A stretch of 64,000 bases of DNA from Nitrosopumilus cobalaminigenes (GTDB lineage Archaea > Thermoproteota > Nitrososphaeria > Nitrososphaerales > Nitrosopumilaceae): NCBI RefSeq assembly GCF_013407145.1, contig NZ_CP026993.1, positions 1,076,590 to 1,140,589 on the forward strand, in the 5' to 3' direction. Under the pieces are notes generated by a model. The model had not been told where the DNA came from, ran no database searches, and worked only from the letters and a program-made list of their open reading frames with translations. This document shows positions 53,494 to 63,422 of the stretch, piece by piece. Numbering within the stretch: position 1 is the stretch's first letter; the number at the start of each line of letters is the position of its first letter. The position numbers were made by a program, and so were the translations under genes.

Positions 53494-54483
53494 ATGAGAC
53501 GAGATCAAAAAAACATTATTTTCATGGTATTATTTTCAATTTTAGTTTTAGCTACAACATCACCAGCAAGTGCAGAAACAGAATCACCAAAAAAGCAGAT
53601 GGCCCGAGGAATTTCTGCCGAAAATATAATTTGTAAGGCAGAATTAGAACTAGTAATCAGAACGAACGGGGCTCCTGCTTGCGTAAAACCAGAAACTGCC
53701 GAAAAGATGCAAAAAATAGGCATATTATTTACTCCAATAAAATTTACAGATTTGAGTGACGTAACAAGATCTTTTCAAGCTAGTGAAAAAGAAATTGTAA
53801 CAGTTCCTGCATCATCAATGTCTGTTGTGAATTTTTACATAACTGATCATGACTTGAATATTGCACACAGTGGTGTAGAAGTTATTCCTACGGAAGGATT
53901 GTTTGAATTTACAATTAATGGAATTTTGATTGAAGGTCCAAAAAACATGATTGAGACCGGACCTAATACAGGGCAATTTTACATTAAACTAGAATTGCCT
54001 GAAACAATAAATGGAAATCCACTAAGTCAAGATGACATTGTCTTGATAAAATATCTGGATGAATCAGATTACTCTGGAGAAGAAAGAATACTTGTGAAAT
54101 CAGTTCCACTTACCAAAACATTTGCAAAAGTGCAAACAGTTGGTGGAGGTTCAAGAATCGGTCATGATTTTACAGTTAGAATTTACGAACCTGATGCAAA
54201 CAGAGATTCTAAAAATGAAGACAAGATTCCATTGAGAGAATTAGAATACAGAGGGGATGGCGGGATTAGAATCACTTTAGATAATCCAAGTTTTGATGCA
54301 AATTCAGGATACCTTGTAGAAACAGGACCAAATTCAAATATTTTTGAAGTTATAATTAAAATTCCACGTCAATTAGACGGAAAAACAATCCATATTGGTG
54401 ATGAGTATGAAATCAGATACATTGACAAATCAACACCATCAAACACAAATGAAAAAATTATTCTCAAAGGCAGAATAGGATAA
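53494..54483 (+). CDS. Secreted protein with S-layer-like repeats, 329 aa
   Basis: Signal peptide at 9-27. Two repeated beta modules, each with TGPN(T/S)..(F/I) and a (I/E).I.Y.D(E/K)S strand, as in thaumarchaeal S-layer and surface proteins. Two Cys (IICKAELELV; GAPACVKP) near the N-terminus. Role inferred from architecture. Confidence 0.65.
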   Translation: MRRDQKNIIFMVLFSILVLATTSPASAETESPKKQMARGISAENIICKAELELVIRTNGAPACVKPETAEKMQKIGILFTPIKFTDLSDVTRSFQASEKEIVTVPASSMSVVNFYITDHDLNIAHSGVEVIPTEGLFEFTINGILIEGPKNMIETGPNTGQFYIKLELPETINGNPLSQDDIVLIKYLDESDYSGEERILVKSVPLTKTFAKVQTVGGGSRIGHDFTVRIYEPDANRDSKNEDKIPLRELEYRGDGGIRITLDNPSFDANSGYLVETGPNSNIFEVIIKIPRQLDGKTIHIGDEYEIRYIDKSTPSNTNEKIILKGRIG

Positions 54484-54556
54484 GGGATTACATGGATCAG
54501 TTTTGTCAAAGTTTAACATAACCTAAAGATTTTATTCGAACCTACAAAGTATTGTT

Positions 54557-55393
54557 GTGCTCAATACAGTCTACAAAGATGCCATAATTAACAGAGATAA
54601 GATGCTCTCCATTCTAAAAGGGCCTAAATTTGACCAAATTCTGCAAAAAGCACGGGATAACTGGATAGAATTTATGCCTACAAAAGAAGAAGTAGTTACA
54701 GCAGGAATCGATAGTAGTTTTAACAATACAAAATTTCAAGGAATTGAATTATGGGCTACAACTGCAGTCTCAGTCAAATCCAACGGGGAAATTTTAGTTG
54801 ATCTTCATAAATCAGGATTAGGTTCGGCAGATGACATATCAAGTGTTGCCAGTAAAATGGAGATTGAAGCATGTGAAAAAACAGTAGATGAAGTAGACAT
54901 GGTTTTGATGGATGGTTCACTACATTCTCAATTAATGACTAGACAGGCAAATTTAGGATCAACAATTGTTAGAATAATGAAAAAAAAAGATAACGTAGTT
55001 TTCATTGCCAAGACATCAAACACAAAAAAACAATTTGAAAAATTAGGATCCCTTGCAGGAGATATTTTCTATTATAATCATGTAACAAACAATCCAGGAT
55101 TTAGTAAAATTTTTGTAGAAAAAAAATATGGTTCAGATAAAATTATCTCATCTACATTTGTAAGATTAAGTGATTCTACTCCAATTATAAAATTAGAATT
55201 TTTAGGAGATCATCATGATGAATCGGAAATTAAATCAATCATGAATAAATTATACAAAACCAGTGTTGGCGGATATCCGTATGCCTTAAAGCTAGCACAT
55301 AATAACTGTAAAATATCTGATAAAGAACTTGCAAAGATGGTAAGTTTGTTAGGTTTGAGTAATGAAATAGGTTCACGGGAGGTTCTAGGATGA
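54557..55393 (+). CDS. nurA: NurA 5'-3' nuclease
   Basis: 278 residues. Acts with HerA to resect DNA ends. Catalytic Asp in AGIDSSFNNTKFQGIELWAT (near 48-67) and VLMDGSLHSQ (RNase H-like fold). GTG start, leaderless. First gene of the repair operon; its stop overlaps herA (ATGA). Confidence 0.9.
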   Translation: MLNTVYKDAIINRDKMLSILKGPKFDQILQKARDNWIEFMPTKEEVVTAGIDSSFNNTKFQGIELWATTAVSVKSNGEILVDLHKSGLGSADDISSVASKMEIEACEKTVDEVDMVLMDGSLHSQLMTRQANLGSTIVRIMKKKDNVVFIAKTSNTKKQFEKLGSLAGDIFYYNHVTNNPGFSKIFVEKKYGSDKIISSTFVRLSDSTPIIKLEFLGDHHDESEIKSIMNKLYKTSVGGYPYALKLAHNNCKISDKELAKMVSLLGLSNEIGSREVLG

Positions 55394-56922
55394 GTTTAGG
55401 GTTTGTAATTGGAGAATCAAAACCGACATTTGTTACAGCAATTACTTCAAGAGCATTATCTGTAGGAGAATATATCAAAATCAGTTCAGATGAAGGAGAA
55501 ATTCTAGGATTAGTAGAAAGGTCTGCAGTGTCAAGTGCAGCATTTACAGATGTAAAGAATTTTGACGAAGCATCTGAAAGTACAGAAATTGCAGAATTAA
55601 ACAAAAGAGATAAAACATTTACTGCACATATTGGAATTTTGGGATTCTTAGAAAACCTAAGAAGAGGACAATCAATAATACCTGCAATACCACCTATTCC
55701 AGGCACGGAAATCACTTTACCCACCAAGCAAGATCTAGAGGAAATTTTTAGTCCTAAAAAAGAAGGATGGGTTAGCATCGGAAATCTATTACGAAATAAA
55801 TCAATTGATGCCAAAGTGAATTTAGATAAAATAGTTTCCAGACATTTAGGAATTTTAGCGATGACAGGAATGGGGAAAAGTAATCTAGTATCGTTAGTTA
55901 CAAAACAAATTTCAAAACTAAAAGGCACTGTGATAATTTTTGATTACCATAATGATTACACTAGTCTAAACATTCCACGAATTAATGTAATCGATGCAAA
56001 AATAAATCCAAGATTGTTAGATTCTGAACAACTCTCAGATGTATTAGAAATTAGAGAAAGTGCAACTGTTCAACAAAGAGTATTGAGAATGGCATTTACA
56101 GAAAATGTAAAAAAATCAAGTGAATTTTGGAAGAAATTAGAAAGTGAAGTGGATTTTATTATTAATTCAGATGACAATAAACTAAAGGAAATTAGATCAT
56201 CAGCATATAGAGTTCAAGACATAGTAGAAGATGCTCAAAGAAGATTTGAGGATATTCTAGATCCAGACATGGGAGATCCAATTAGCTTTATCAAAGAAGG
56301 ATGTGCCAATGTACTAAACATTTCAGAGTTGTCTGAAAAACAAGCAAACGTGGCTTTGGCATTCTATTTACAACAGTTACTCAAAGATAGAAAAGATGCA
56401 AGTATTGCACAACATGGAAAAACAAAGAGGGAGAGAAATTTCAAATTTAATTCGCCAGTATTTGTCATTATTGAAGAAGCTCATGTCTTTATTCCAAAAG
56501 ATCACGACACCAGTGCAAAGTATTGGGCTGCAAAAATTGCCAGAGAAGGAAGAAAGTTCGGGTTGGGTCTAGGAATTGTTTCACAAAGACCACGCAGTGT
56601 AGACCTGAACGTATTAAGTCAAATGGGCTCATTTGCAATTATGAAAATTATTCAAGAAGATGATCAAAGGCAAATTGCCTCAGCTACAGAGTCAACTAGT
56701 CGTGAATTAATCTCTCAATTGACATCTCTAAACGTTGGAGATGCCGTACTTGTAGGGCAATGGAGCAATCTACCATCACTGGTTCACGTTGAAGAAGTCA
56801 AAGAAAAGATAATGGGAGCAGATCAAAGTGCAATTAATGCCTGGGCCAAGGCAGATAAAATGAAAGGAATTGCAGTGGAATCAACACAAGGATTGGTACA
56901 GAAAGATTTGTTATTAGACTAA
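55390..56922 (+). CDS. herA: HerA DNA-end translocase
   Basis: 510 residues. N-terminal HAS barrel, then a hexameric FtsK/HerA ATPase: AMTGMGKSNLVSL (Walker A, near 156-168), VFVIIEEAHVFIPK (Walker B), and REGRKFGLGLGIVSQRP with the arginine finger. Overlaps nurA by 4 bases and mre11 by one (TAATG). Confidence 0.95.
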   Translation: MSLGFVIGESKPTFVTAITSRALSVGEYIKISSDEGEILGLVERSAVSSAAFTDVKNFDEASESTEIAELNKRDKTFTAHIGILGFLENLRRGQSIIPAIPPIPGTEITLPTKQDLEEIFSPKKEGWVSIGNLLRNKSIDAKVNLDKIVSRHLGILAMTGMGKSNLVSLVTKQISKLKGTVIIFDYHNDYTSLNIPRINVIDAKINPRLLDSEQLSDVLEIRESATVQQRVLRMAFTENVKKSSEFWKKLESEVDFIINSDDNKLKEIRSSAYRVQDIVEDAQRRFEDILDPDMGDPISFIKEGCANVLNISELSEKQANVALAFYLQQLLKDRKDASIAQHGKTKRERNFKFNSPVFVIIEEAHVFIPKDHDTSAKYWAAKIAREGRKFGLGLGIVSQRPRSVDLNVLSQMGSFAIMKIIQEDDQRQIASATESTSRELISQLTSLNVGDAVLVGQWSNLPSLVHVEEVKEKIMGADQSAINAWAKADKMKGIAVESTQGLVQKDLLLD

Positions 56923-58064
56923 TGTTATTTTCACATATTTCAGACACGCATTTGGGATTAGTACAATATGGTTCAGAGGAACGTGAACAAGATGTCTATG
57001 ATGTTTTCAATCAGGCAATAGATACATCAATTGCAGATAAAGTAGATTTTGTTATTTTTGCAGGGGATATTTTTCATGTGCCAAACCCTAATGGTACTGC
57101 AATAATTCAAATGGCAAATGGATTAAAACGACTAAAACAAAATAATATTGATTCATTTTTTATTTTAGGAGAACACGACATTAGTAGGATTAGAACGACA
57201 CCAATCCCATATGTTTATCATAATTTAGAATTTTCAAAATATATTGGTCAAGGAAAACCAATTGAATACAAAGGAATACTTCTTGCAGGATTTGACAAAA
57301 TAAGAAAAACAGAAATTCCACAATATGAAGAAAAATTTGCAGAAATAGATAAAGTTGCAGAAAAATTTTCAGGACATAAAATTTTAGTATTACATCAAGG
57401 AATAACTGAATTCAATAAATTTGCAGGAGAAATACAATCAACAGATCTTCCAAAAAATTTCACTTACTATGCAATGGGACATCTTCATGATACAGAAGTT
57501 AAACAATTTAATCATCTAAATGGACCAATTGCATATCCAGGTTCTATTGAACTAACAACTAGTGAAGGAATTAAAGAAACAAAAAAAGGATTCTTCGAAG
57601 TAGATATTTCAGATAAAGAAGCAAAACCAAAATGGATAGAGCTTGGTACAAGACCTCAATTTTCATTTAAGACAAAATATGAAGAATTATCAAAAACAAT
57701 AGATGAGATTTCTGAAAAAATTACTGGATTGGCAAAAAAACCAATGGTAGAGATTAACATCCAGGGCGAAAATGTTGAAACAGATCAAATTCAGGCACAG
57801 ATTGCTAGACTTAATTCACTGGTGTTAAGGTGCTTTTGGAGAATTAGTACAAAAAAAATCTCAGATTCATCAGTATTCTTAGACAGACCAAACATCATAG
57901 ATGATGAGATGTTTAGGTTGTCAATAGATGCATTAGGTTCAGAACAAGCTGCCAGTTTTGCAATCAAAGAATTGCTCCCAGTATTAGCATCAGGGGAAAT
58001 CAAAGAAGCTTCTGAAATAATAATTGAAAATTTTGAGAAATTTAAAAAGGAGAAAAAACAATGA
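56922..58064 (+). CDS. mre11: Mre11 nuclease
   Basis: 380 residues. Metallophosphatase motifs SHISDTHLGL, FAGDIFHVPNP, LGEHD, LHQGI and MGHLHDTE in order. GEHD replaces the common GNHD, an acidic residue at the Asn position. C-terminal part binds Rad50. Overlaps rad50 by four bases. Confidence 0.93.
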   Translation: MLFSHISDTHLGLVQYGSEEREQDVYDVFNQAIDTSIADKVDFVIFAGDIFHVPNPNGTAIIQMANGLKRLKQNNIDSFFILGEHDISRIRTTPIPYVYHNLEFSKYIGQGKPIEYKGILLAGFDKIRKTEIPQYEEKFAEIDKVAEKFSGHKILVLHQGITEFNKFAGEIQSTDLPKNFTYYAMGHLHDTEVKQFNHLNGPIAYPGSIELTTSEGIKETKKGFFEVDISDKEAKPKWIELGTRPQFSFKTKYEELSKTIDEISEKITGLAKKPMVEINIQGENVETDQIQAQIARLNSLVLRCFWRISTKKISDSSVFLDRPNIIDDEMFRLSIDALGSEQAASFAIKELLPVLASGEIKEASEIIIENFEKFKKEKKQ

Positions 58065-60139
58065 TCACATCAATTGAATTAGGGGATTTTTTAGCACATT
58101 CAGATACTAAACTAAATTTTGACAATGGGGTTACAGTTTTTGTAGGACATAATGGTGCTGGAAAATCAAGCATTATTGATGCAATCACATTTGCATTATT
58201 TGGGCATCATACAAGAAAGTCAAACAAGGGCCTTATCAAACGTGGAGCAAACCAAGGATATGCAAAAGTAAATTTTTCAGTAAATGAAAAAAAATACGAG
58301 GCAGTAAGAAAAATTGATAGTAAAGGAACTCTTTCAGCAAAATTCTCAGAAGTAACAGGAAACGAAATAGTGGAAATAGCTGCAGGAGAAAGAAAGCAAT
58401 TTGGGGAATCAATGACTCAAGAAGTTGAAAAGAAAATAGGTCTTGATTTTGAAAAATTAAAAGTTGCATCAATTGTCCAACAAGGAGAATTAAATGCAAT
58501 AATCAATGCAAAACCAAAAGAATTCAAAGAATTGCTCAATGCAATAATAGGAATTGATAAGCTGGATGTTGCTTCTGAATCAATGAAAATTGTGAATAAA
58601 GAATTTCGTGAAAACATTAGAGAGAAAATTGGATATGATGATACACACATTGAAATCCTATCAAGAGATTTAGAAAAATATCAGAAAGAGATTAACGAAT
58701 CCACACCTCAAAAAAACCAGTTACAAACAAAACAAGAAAAATTACAAAAGGAAGTTGAAGAGTTAAGGAAAAAAGTTGAAACAGAGGCTCCAAAAATTGA
58801 TAAAATTAATCAATTAGAATTAAGGAAAAAAGAACTCATAGAATATGCAAAAGAAGCAATTCGTGAAATTCAACGTGAAATCAATGAAAATGAGCGAAAA
58901 ATACGTGATTGTGAAGGATGTTTTGAGCCTGCGAGTCTAAAAGAAGATTTTGAATCTAAAATTCAAAAAGTAGAGCAGGCAGTAGATGAAACACTAAACA
59001 CAATACAGGAGATGAAAAGTAAGACAGCATCTCTAAATGAGAAACAATTACTTGCATCAAAACTCCAACTAAAAGATAACAAATGTCCCGTTTGTGATTC
59101 AAGTGTAGAAAAACTAAATCCGTTATTCCAAGAAGAACATCTAAATCAAGAGTTAAGATCATTACATGAACAAATCGCATCAAAAGAAAAAGAGCATCAG
59201 ATGTATAATCAAAAAAGAAAAGAGTTTTCTGAAAAGTTACAATCTTCAAGAGATGCAGAAGCCACACTTAGAGCATATTCTATTAATTCAAAAGAAGAAT
59301 TAGTTAAAATTCAAGAAGATGTTGAAATAAAAAAACAAAATATACAAAAAATTCCAGGAATTAGTAATACAAATCTTGTTGAAATATCACAGATAGATTC
59401 TCATGCAAAAATGGTTTTTGAAAATATTTCAAAATTAGAAGCAGAAACTAAAGGATTTGATGAACAAGAATTTTTGAATCTAAAAAAATCTGTTAATGAA
59501 AAGCAGATGGAACTTTCAGGTATTGATCAACAGATAGGAGCTATTTTAGAAAAAATATCCAAAGGTAGTGAACAAATCAAAATAATTGAAAATGCAATTT
59601 CAGAATTGCGGGTTGTTAAAGAATACGTAACAAATCTTGATGAGATTCAAAATAATATTTTTAGCAGAGATGGTCCTGTTGCTACAAGCTTGAGATCATG
59701 GGCACTCAATGCAATTTCTGCTAAAGCATCAGAGTATCTTTCACTATTAAATACAAAAATTCAGAGAATTCAATTGACAGAAAAAGCCAGAGATATTTCT
59801 ATAATTTGTAATTCAAAAACAGAGGAATTGGATTTGGAATCACTTAGTGGAGGTGAAAAAGTTAGTGTAGCATTAGCCTTAAGATTAGGCATGGCAAGTC
59901 TTCTAGGAGCATCAAATCTCAATTTGATGATACTTGATGAACCTACAACACATCTTGATGCTGAGAGAAAAAAATCCCTCGTAGGAGTTTTATCTCAATT
60001 ATCAAACATTTCAAATTCAGATACACCAATGCAATTTCTAATTATTACTCATGATGCAGAAATTTTTGAGGATTCTACAGTAGAGCAAATTTACAAATTT
60101 GAATCATCAGAGCAAGGAAGTAAAGTTACTACACTCTAG
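58061..60139 (+). CDS. rad50: Rad50 ATPase
   Basis: 692 residues: Walker [16 protein letters not shown] near 30, coiled coil, zinc hook CPVC at 342-345, second coiled coil, then [15 protein letters not shown] signature and [11 protein letters not shown] Walker B. Shorter coiled coils than in most archaea (commonly about 880 residues). Bridges DNA ends with Mre11. Confidence 0.95.
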   Translation: MITSIELGDFLAHSDTKLNFDNGVTVFVGHNGAGKSSIIDAITFALFGHHTRKSNKGLIKRGANQGYAKVNFSVNEKKYEAVRKIDSKGTLSAKFSEVTGNEIVEIAAGERKQFGESMTQEVEKKIGLDFEKLKVASIVQQGELNAIINAKPKEFKELLNAIIGIDKLDVASESMKIVNKEFRENIREKIGYDDTHIEILSRDLEKYQKEINESTPQKNQLQTKQEKLQKEVEELRKKVETEAPKIDKINQLELRKKELIEYAKEAIREIQREINENERKIRDCEGCFEPASLKEDFESKIQKVEQAVDETLNTIQEMKSKTASLNEKQLLASKLQLKDNKCPVCDSSVEKLNPLFQEEHLNQELRSLHEQIASKEKEHQMYNQKRKEFSEKLQSSRDAEATLRAYSINSKEELVKIQEDVEIKKQNIQKIPGISNTNLVEISQIDSHAKMVFENISKLEAETKGFDEQEFLNLKKSVNEKQMELSGIDQQIGAILEKISKGSEQIKIIENAISELRVVKEYVTNLDEIQNNIFSRDGPVATSLRSWALNAISAKASEYLSLLNTKIQRIQLTEKARDISIICNSKTEELDLESLSGGEKVSVALALRLGMASLLGASNLNLMILDEPTTHLDAERKKSLVGVLSQLSNISNSDTPMQFLIITHDAEIFEDSTVEQIYKFESSEQGSKVTTL

Positions 60140-60816
60140 TTAACATTAACAATACCAGTCATCCAAGGATGAACCATACAGAAATAATCATAAGTTCCTG
60201 CTTCATCAAAAGTAAATTCGTAAACATCTCCAGCCATAAATAAACTAGAATCAAATACACCAGTTGTTCCCGCAGTTACACTTCCACTTGTAACAGTATG
60301 AGCTGCGGAATCATCATTACTCCAAGAAACAGTTGCACCTATTGCAACGTTAATTTCATATGGTAAATAACATTCATTGGTATCTTCACATCCTGGAACT
60401 GCAGATCCTGGGGGTAGTGAAACAATAGCAGTCATTGGAGATGATTCTGGTGTTGGTTCAGGTTCTGGTGTTGGTTCAGGTTCTGGTGTTGGTTCAGGTT
60501 CTGGTGTTGGTTCAGGTTCTGGTGTTGGTTCAGGTTCTGGTGTTGGTTCAGGTTCTGGTGTTGGTTCAGGTTCTGGAATAATACATTCACCTTCATAATC
60601 TAATTTAGCATTGGCAGCATCTAACTGACACATATTTCCATAAGTTTCTCCATCAACACCACACATAGGATCCCATTGCATTGTACATGCAACCATGTTT
60701 TCTTCACTTTCAACTATTCTAGGTTCAATAATCGCATTAGGTTCCATAGATATAAAACCAATAGAAATTGCTGCTAGAATTCCAACTGCTGCTATAACAC
60801 CATAAGAAAAATTCAT
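60136..60816 (-). CDS. Kazal-cupredoxin secreted protein
   Basis: About 226 residues: N-terminal anchor helix, a four-Cys Kazal-like domain ([20 protein letters not shown]...GEC), seven exact PEPEPT repeats as a stiff spacer, and a plastocyanin domain with HTVTSG and YFCMVHPWM copper ligands. Kazal domains inhibit serine proteases; the combination with blue copper is unusual. ATG 60816 preferred to a GTG three codons before. Translationally coupled to the HEAT gene. Confidence 0.8.
   Translation of the reverse strand: MNFSYGVIAAVGILAAISIGFISMEPNAIIEPRIVESEENMVACTMQWDPMCGVDGETYGNMCQLDAANAKLDYEGECIIPEPEPTPEPEPTPEPEPTPEPEPTPEPEPTPEPEPTPEPEPTPESSPMTAIVSLPPGSAVPGCEDTNECYLPYEINVAIGATVSWSNDDSAAHTVTSGSVTAGTTGVFDSSLFMAGDVYEFTFDEAGTYDYFCMVHPWMTGIVNVN
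60445..60576 (+). repeat. 18-bp minisatellite, about 7.3 copies
   Basis: Unit TTCTGGTGTTGGTTCAGG repeated without a mismatch through the spacer of the Kazal-cupredoxin gene, where it encodes PEPEPT on the minus strand. Perfect copies suggest recent expansion. Confidence 0.95.
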
Positions 60817-60817
60817 C

Positions 60818-61306
60818 TCATCCACCTGTTAACTTTGCAAACTTCTCGTTCTTACTTAACTTTTCCATAAATTCAATATTAGATAATGCAACTACAGCAG
60901 ATTCCACAACTGGTTTTTCAGAATCGTTTAATGCTTTTTGAAGGGATTCTTTAGCTTCTTTTGAACCAACTACACCTAAAGCGATAGCAGCTTCATGACG
61001 GACAAACATACTAGGATCATTTAGTGTTGCATCAGTTAATGGAGGAATTGCACTTGAATAGGACATTTGTCCTAATGCAAATGCTGCTTCATGTCGAACT
61101 AATTCATTGTCATCATTTTTCAAAACTTTAGCAATATGAGGAACCTTATCTTCTCCTCCAAAATCAACCAAGATACATGCAACTCTGGTTCTTACCACAT
61201 AATCAGGATGATCTAAAAGAGAAACAAAGTATTCAGTATCTTTTTGTTCATATTTTGATTCCATCTCAGCAAAAAGTGCCATTCTATCTTCAGTAATTAC
61301 CTGCAT
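60818..61306 (-). CDS. HEAT-repeat protein, 162 aa
   Basis: About four HEAT repeats with the PBS-lyase-like pattern: [17 protein letters not shown] and [20 protein letters not shown] protein-binding scaffold. Co-transcribed with the Kazal-cupredoxin gene that starts inside its end. Confidence 0.85.
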   Translation of the reverse strand: MQVITEDRMALFAEMESKYEQKDTEYFVSLLDHPDYVVRTRVACILVDFGGEDKVPHIAKVLKNDDNELVRHEAAFALGQMSYSSAIPPLTDATLNDPSMFVRHEAAIALGVVGSKEAKESLQKALNDSEKPVVESAVVALSNIEFMEKLSKNEKFAKLTGG

Positions 61307-61404
61307 TTTGTTTTAGAACTTTCTGAGTCATATATTAGGTTACTTGAGAAAAATCAAAAATCAGAGTAGTTATGTATTTAATGGAAAAAATTAGTTAATC
61401 AACT

Positions 61405-62070
61405 ATGAGTGCAAAAATAGGCGAAAAAGCACCAAATTTTGGAGTATCAGAATGGGTACAAGGTGCTCCAACAAATTTTGATCAGGAAAAAGATCACATT
61501 GTATTGTTAGAAGTTTTTCAAGTAAATTGCCCAGGATGTTTCATGCATGCAATCCCTGAAGCAATTAACATCTATAGCAAATACAAAGATGAAGGTGTAT
61601 GTGTTTTAGGTCTAGCAACAGCTTTTGAAGATTTTGATAAAAATACATTAGATAATTTGAAAATGCTTGCAGAAACAGGAGAGGTCATTGGTGAAACAAA
61701 AGATGCGCTTTCATCATATGGTCAATTACAAGAAGGAAACAAACTATCTTTTAAAATTCCGTTTCCATTAGGAATGGATAATTTAACAAAAACATCCGGA
61801 GAAATCAGTCAAGAGAAAATTATGGAGTTTATCTATCCACAAATTCCAGAATTTGATTCACAGCCAGAAGAATACAAAAATCAGATCATTGAACGAGTAA
61901 AAAGTTACATGAAATCAAAAGAGTATTCTGCGGAAACATTTGAGAAATTTGCTCTACAGGGAACACCTTCCACGATATTAGTAGATAGAAAAGGAATACT
62001 CAGAGATGTTTCATTTGGTCAAACAGGTCACGTTGATGCCATGATCCAAAAATTATTAAATGAAAATTAG
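61405..62070 (+). CDS. TlpA-like redoxin, 221 aa
   Basis: Thioredoxin fold with VFQVNCPGCFMHAIPE (CPGC near 39-42) and the cis-proline LQGTPSTILVDRKG. Insertion of about 80 residues in the middle. No clear signal peptide. Thiol-disulphide exchange inferred. Confidence 0.85.
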   Translation: MSAKIGEKAPNFGVSEWVQGAPTNFDQEKDHIVLLEVFQVNCPGCFMHAIPEAINIYSKYKDEGVCVLGLATAFEDFDKNTLDNLKMLAETGEVIGETKDALSSYGQLQEGNKLSFKIPFPLGMDNLTKTSGEISQEKIMEFIYPQIPEFDSQPEEYKNQIIERVKSYMKSKEYSAETFEKFALQGTPSTILVDRKGILRDVSFGQTGHVDAMIQKLLNEN

Positions 62071-62071
62071 T

Positions 62072-62152
62072 TTATTTAGCCAAAACTAGTACTACTGACA
62101 ATACCACAACTATTACAAATCCAGTTACAAGAGCAATTTTTGCATTATCCAT
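62072..62152 (-). CDS. Single-pass membrane micro-protein, 26 aa
   Basis: MDNAKIALVTGFVIVVVLSV leads to LAK: one hydrophobic helix with Asp/Lys ends. GGAAG lies a few bases before the ATG. Its stop nearly touches the convergent redoxin gene. Similar in plan to 27124-27216. Confidence 0.4.
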   Translation of the reverse strand: MDNAKIALVTGFVIVVVLSVVLVLAK

Positions 62153-62187
62153 ATTGCTTCCAATAATTCAAAAAATCAACAGTTCTA

Positions 62188-62745
62188 TTATGTTCTTCTT
62201 CTCTTAATTGTAAAAATAATTATCCCGATAATACCACCAACAATCAAAACTATGATGAGTATCAACACATAGATCATACTATAATCATAATCAAGGGAAG
62301 GAGAAACATCAGGCTTAGGAAGTTCAGTGGAGATTTCAGTCAAGCCTGAAAGATACGTAGTCCCAACAATTTCTAATTTATTTTCACCAGAACCTGTAAA
62401 ATTCAAGGTTACAAAAGAAATTTTATCATTAGAGTTTATCTCTGGAAAATATTCTTTATCATTGAGATAAAATGTAAGGTTTCCACCTAGAAGATTTTGA
62501 GGTATTATAATTTCACTCAAATTATTTTCCAATCCACTACTAATGAAGAGAGTTAGTTGTTTCTCATCTTTATCAAATTTGAAATCAGATATAGCAAAAT
62601 TAGAAACAGTCTTTATTTCAAAAGAATGGCCACCAGTTTGTATATCCAATCTATTTACCAATCCAGTTGCATCTGAAAGTAGACCACCATAAGCAGGAGT
62701 GATAACAAATAGTAACGCTATAGAGAATAGAAATATAATTTTCAA
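62188..62745 (-). CDS. Membrane-anchored surface protein, 185 aa
   Basis: Signal peptide at 1-20, beta domain with SGENKLEIVGTTYL, C-terminal transmembrane helix then KRRRT. Its domain resembles that of 52784-53365 (NIEIIGTRVIPEFG), so they are paralogues with different anchors. TTG start one base after L15e. Confidence 0.65.
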   Translation of the reverse strand: MKIIFLFSIALLFVITPAYGGLLSDATGLVNRLDIQTGGHSFEIKTVSNFAISDFKFDKDEKQLTLFISSGLENNLSEIIIPQNLLGGNLTFYLNDKEYFPEINSNDKISFVTLNFTGSGENKLEIVGTTYLSGLTEISTELPKPDVSPSLDYDYSMIYVLILIIVLIVGGIIGIIIFTIKRRRT

Positions 62746-62746
62746 T

Positions 62747-63202
62747 TTATGCAGTTCGAGGAATTCTTTTTGTTAATTCTTTATCCTGAGCAATTCTAGG
62801 ATGGTCTGGATCTGCCAAAATGACTTCAAACCAATAATGTTTTCCGTCCTTGTAGACAAAATAAGAACCTAAAACTTTCATGTTTGGATATCTTTGTTGA
62901 ACTCTTCTATCTGCAACAGTTTTCATATCATCATCAGCTTTGATTCTAGTGACACCAAGATGTTTTGGTCTTCTACCACCAGTTGGTCTTTGTTTTCTCA
63001 TACCACCAGTACCAACTCTCATTCTAACAACAACAATTCCTTGTTTTGCTTTGTAGCCTAATCTTCTTGCCCTTTGTAATCTACTAGGTTTATCAATTCG
63101 AGTAACTGCATTTTGTTTACGCCATCCAACTACACGTTCACGGATCTCAGGTGAGTTTTCTTTCCAGAGTCTGATCCATGTTTGGTCTTGATAACTAGGC
63201 AT
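62747..63202 (-). CDS. rpl15e: 50S ribosomal protein L15e
   Basis: About 151 residues, basic. RARRLGYKAKQGIVVVRMRV and RPTGGRRPKHLGV are diagnostic. ATG 63202 (MPSYQDQTWI) is chosen; the longer frame would begin inside the promoter. TATA-like TTATTAAAGG lies about 26 bases upstream. Confidence 0.93.
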   Translation of the reverse strand: MPSYQDQTWIRLWKENSPEIRERVVGWRKQNAVTRIDKPSRLQRARRLGYKAKQGIVVVRMRVGTGGMRKQRPTGGRRPKHLGVTRIKADDDMKTVADRRVQQRYPNMKVLGSYFVYKDGKHYWFEVILADPDHPRIAQDKELTKRIPRTA

Positions 63203-63283
63203 ATCGAGATTAGAAAAATCCCCTTTAATAACTGTAAATCGAAAAACAAACCTAAGCAACGCTAATCAGTTAAAATTTCCTTG

Positions 63284-63350
63284 AGTGGGGTTTCACAAGC
63301 CACGCACCCAAAGAGTTTGCTCCCGCAGAAAACTCGATAAATCAAGTAGG
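63284..63350. ncRNA. Candidate structured element upstream of L15e
   Basis: GC-rich island with GTGG/CCAC and GAGTTT (63313-63318)/AAACTC (63330-63335) stems between divergent genes. Could be an RNA or a regulatory site; evidence is weak. Confidence 0.25.
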
Positions 63351-63422
63351 CCAAAGTTATTAAAAAAGATTCCTCAGTATTGCTTTGAGATTTTTATTGA
63401 ACGTTAAGAATTTGAAGGAAAG

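Noticed and set aside
60445-60576. Possible CRISPR array
   Set aside because: Units are contiguous 18-bp copies without spacers and lie inside a coding sequence.
60377-60598. Plus-strand ORF rich in Gly-Ser-Gly-Val
   Set aside because: It is the antisense reading of the PEPEPT repeat of the Kazal-cupredoxin gene.
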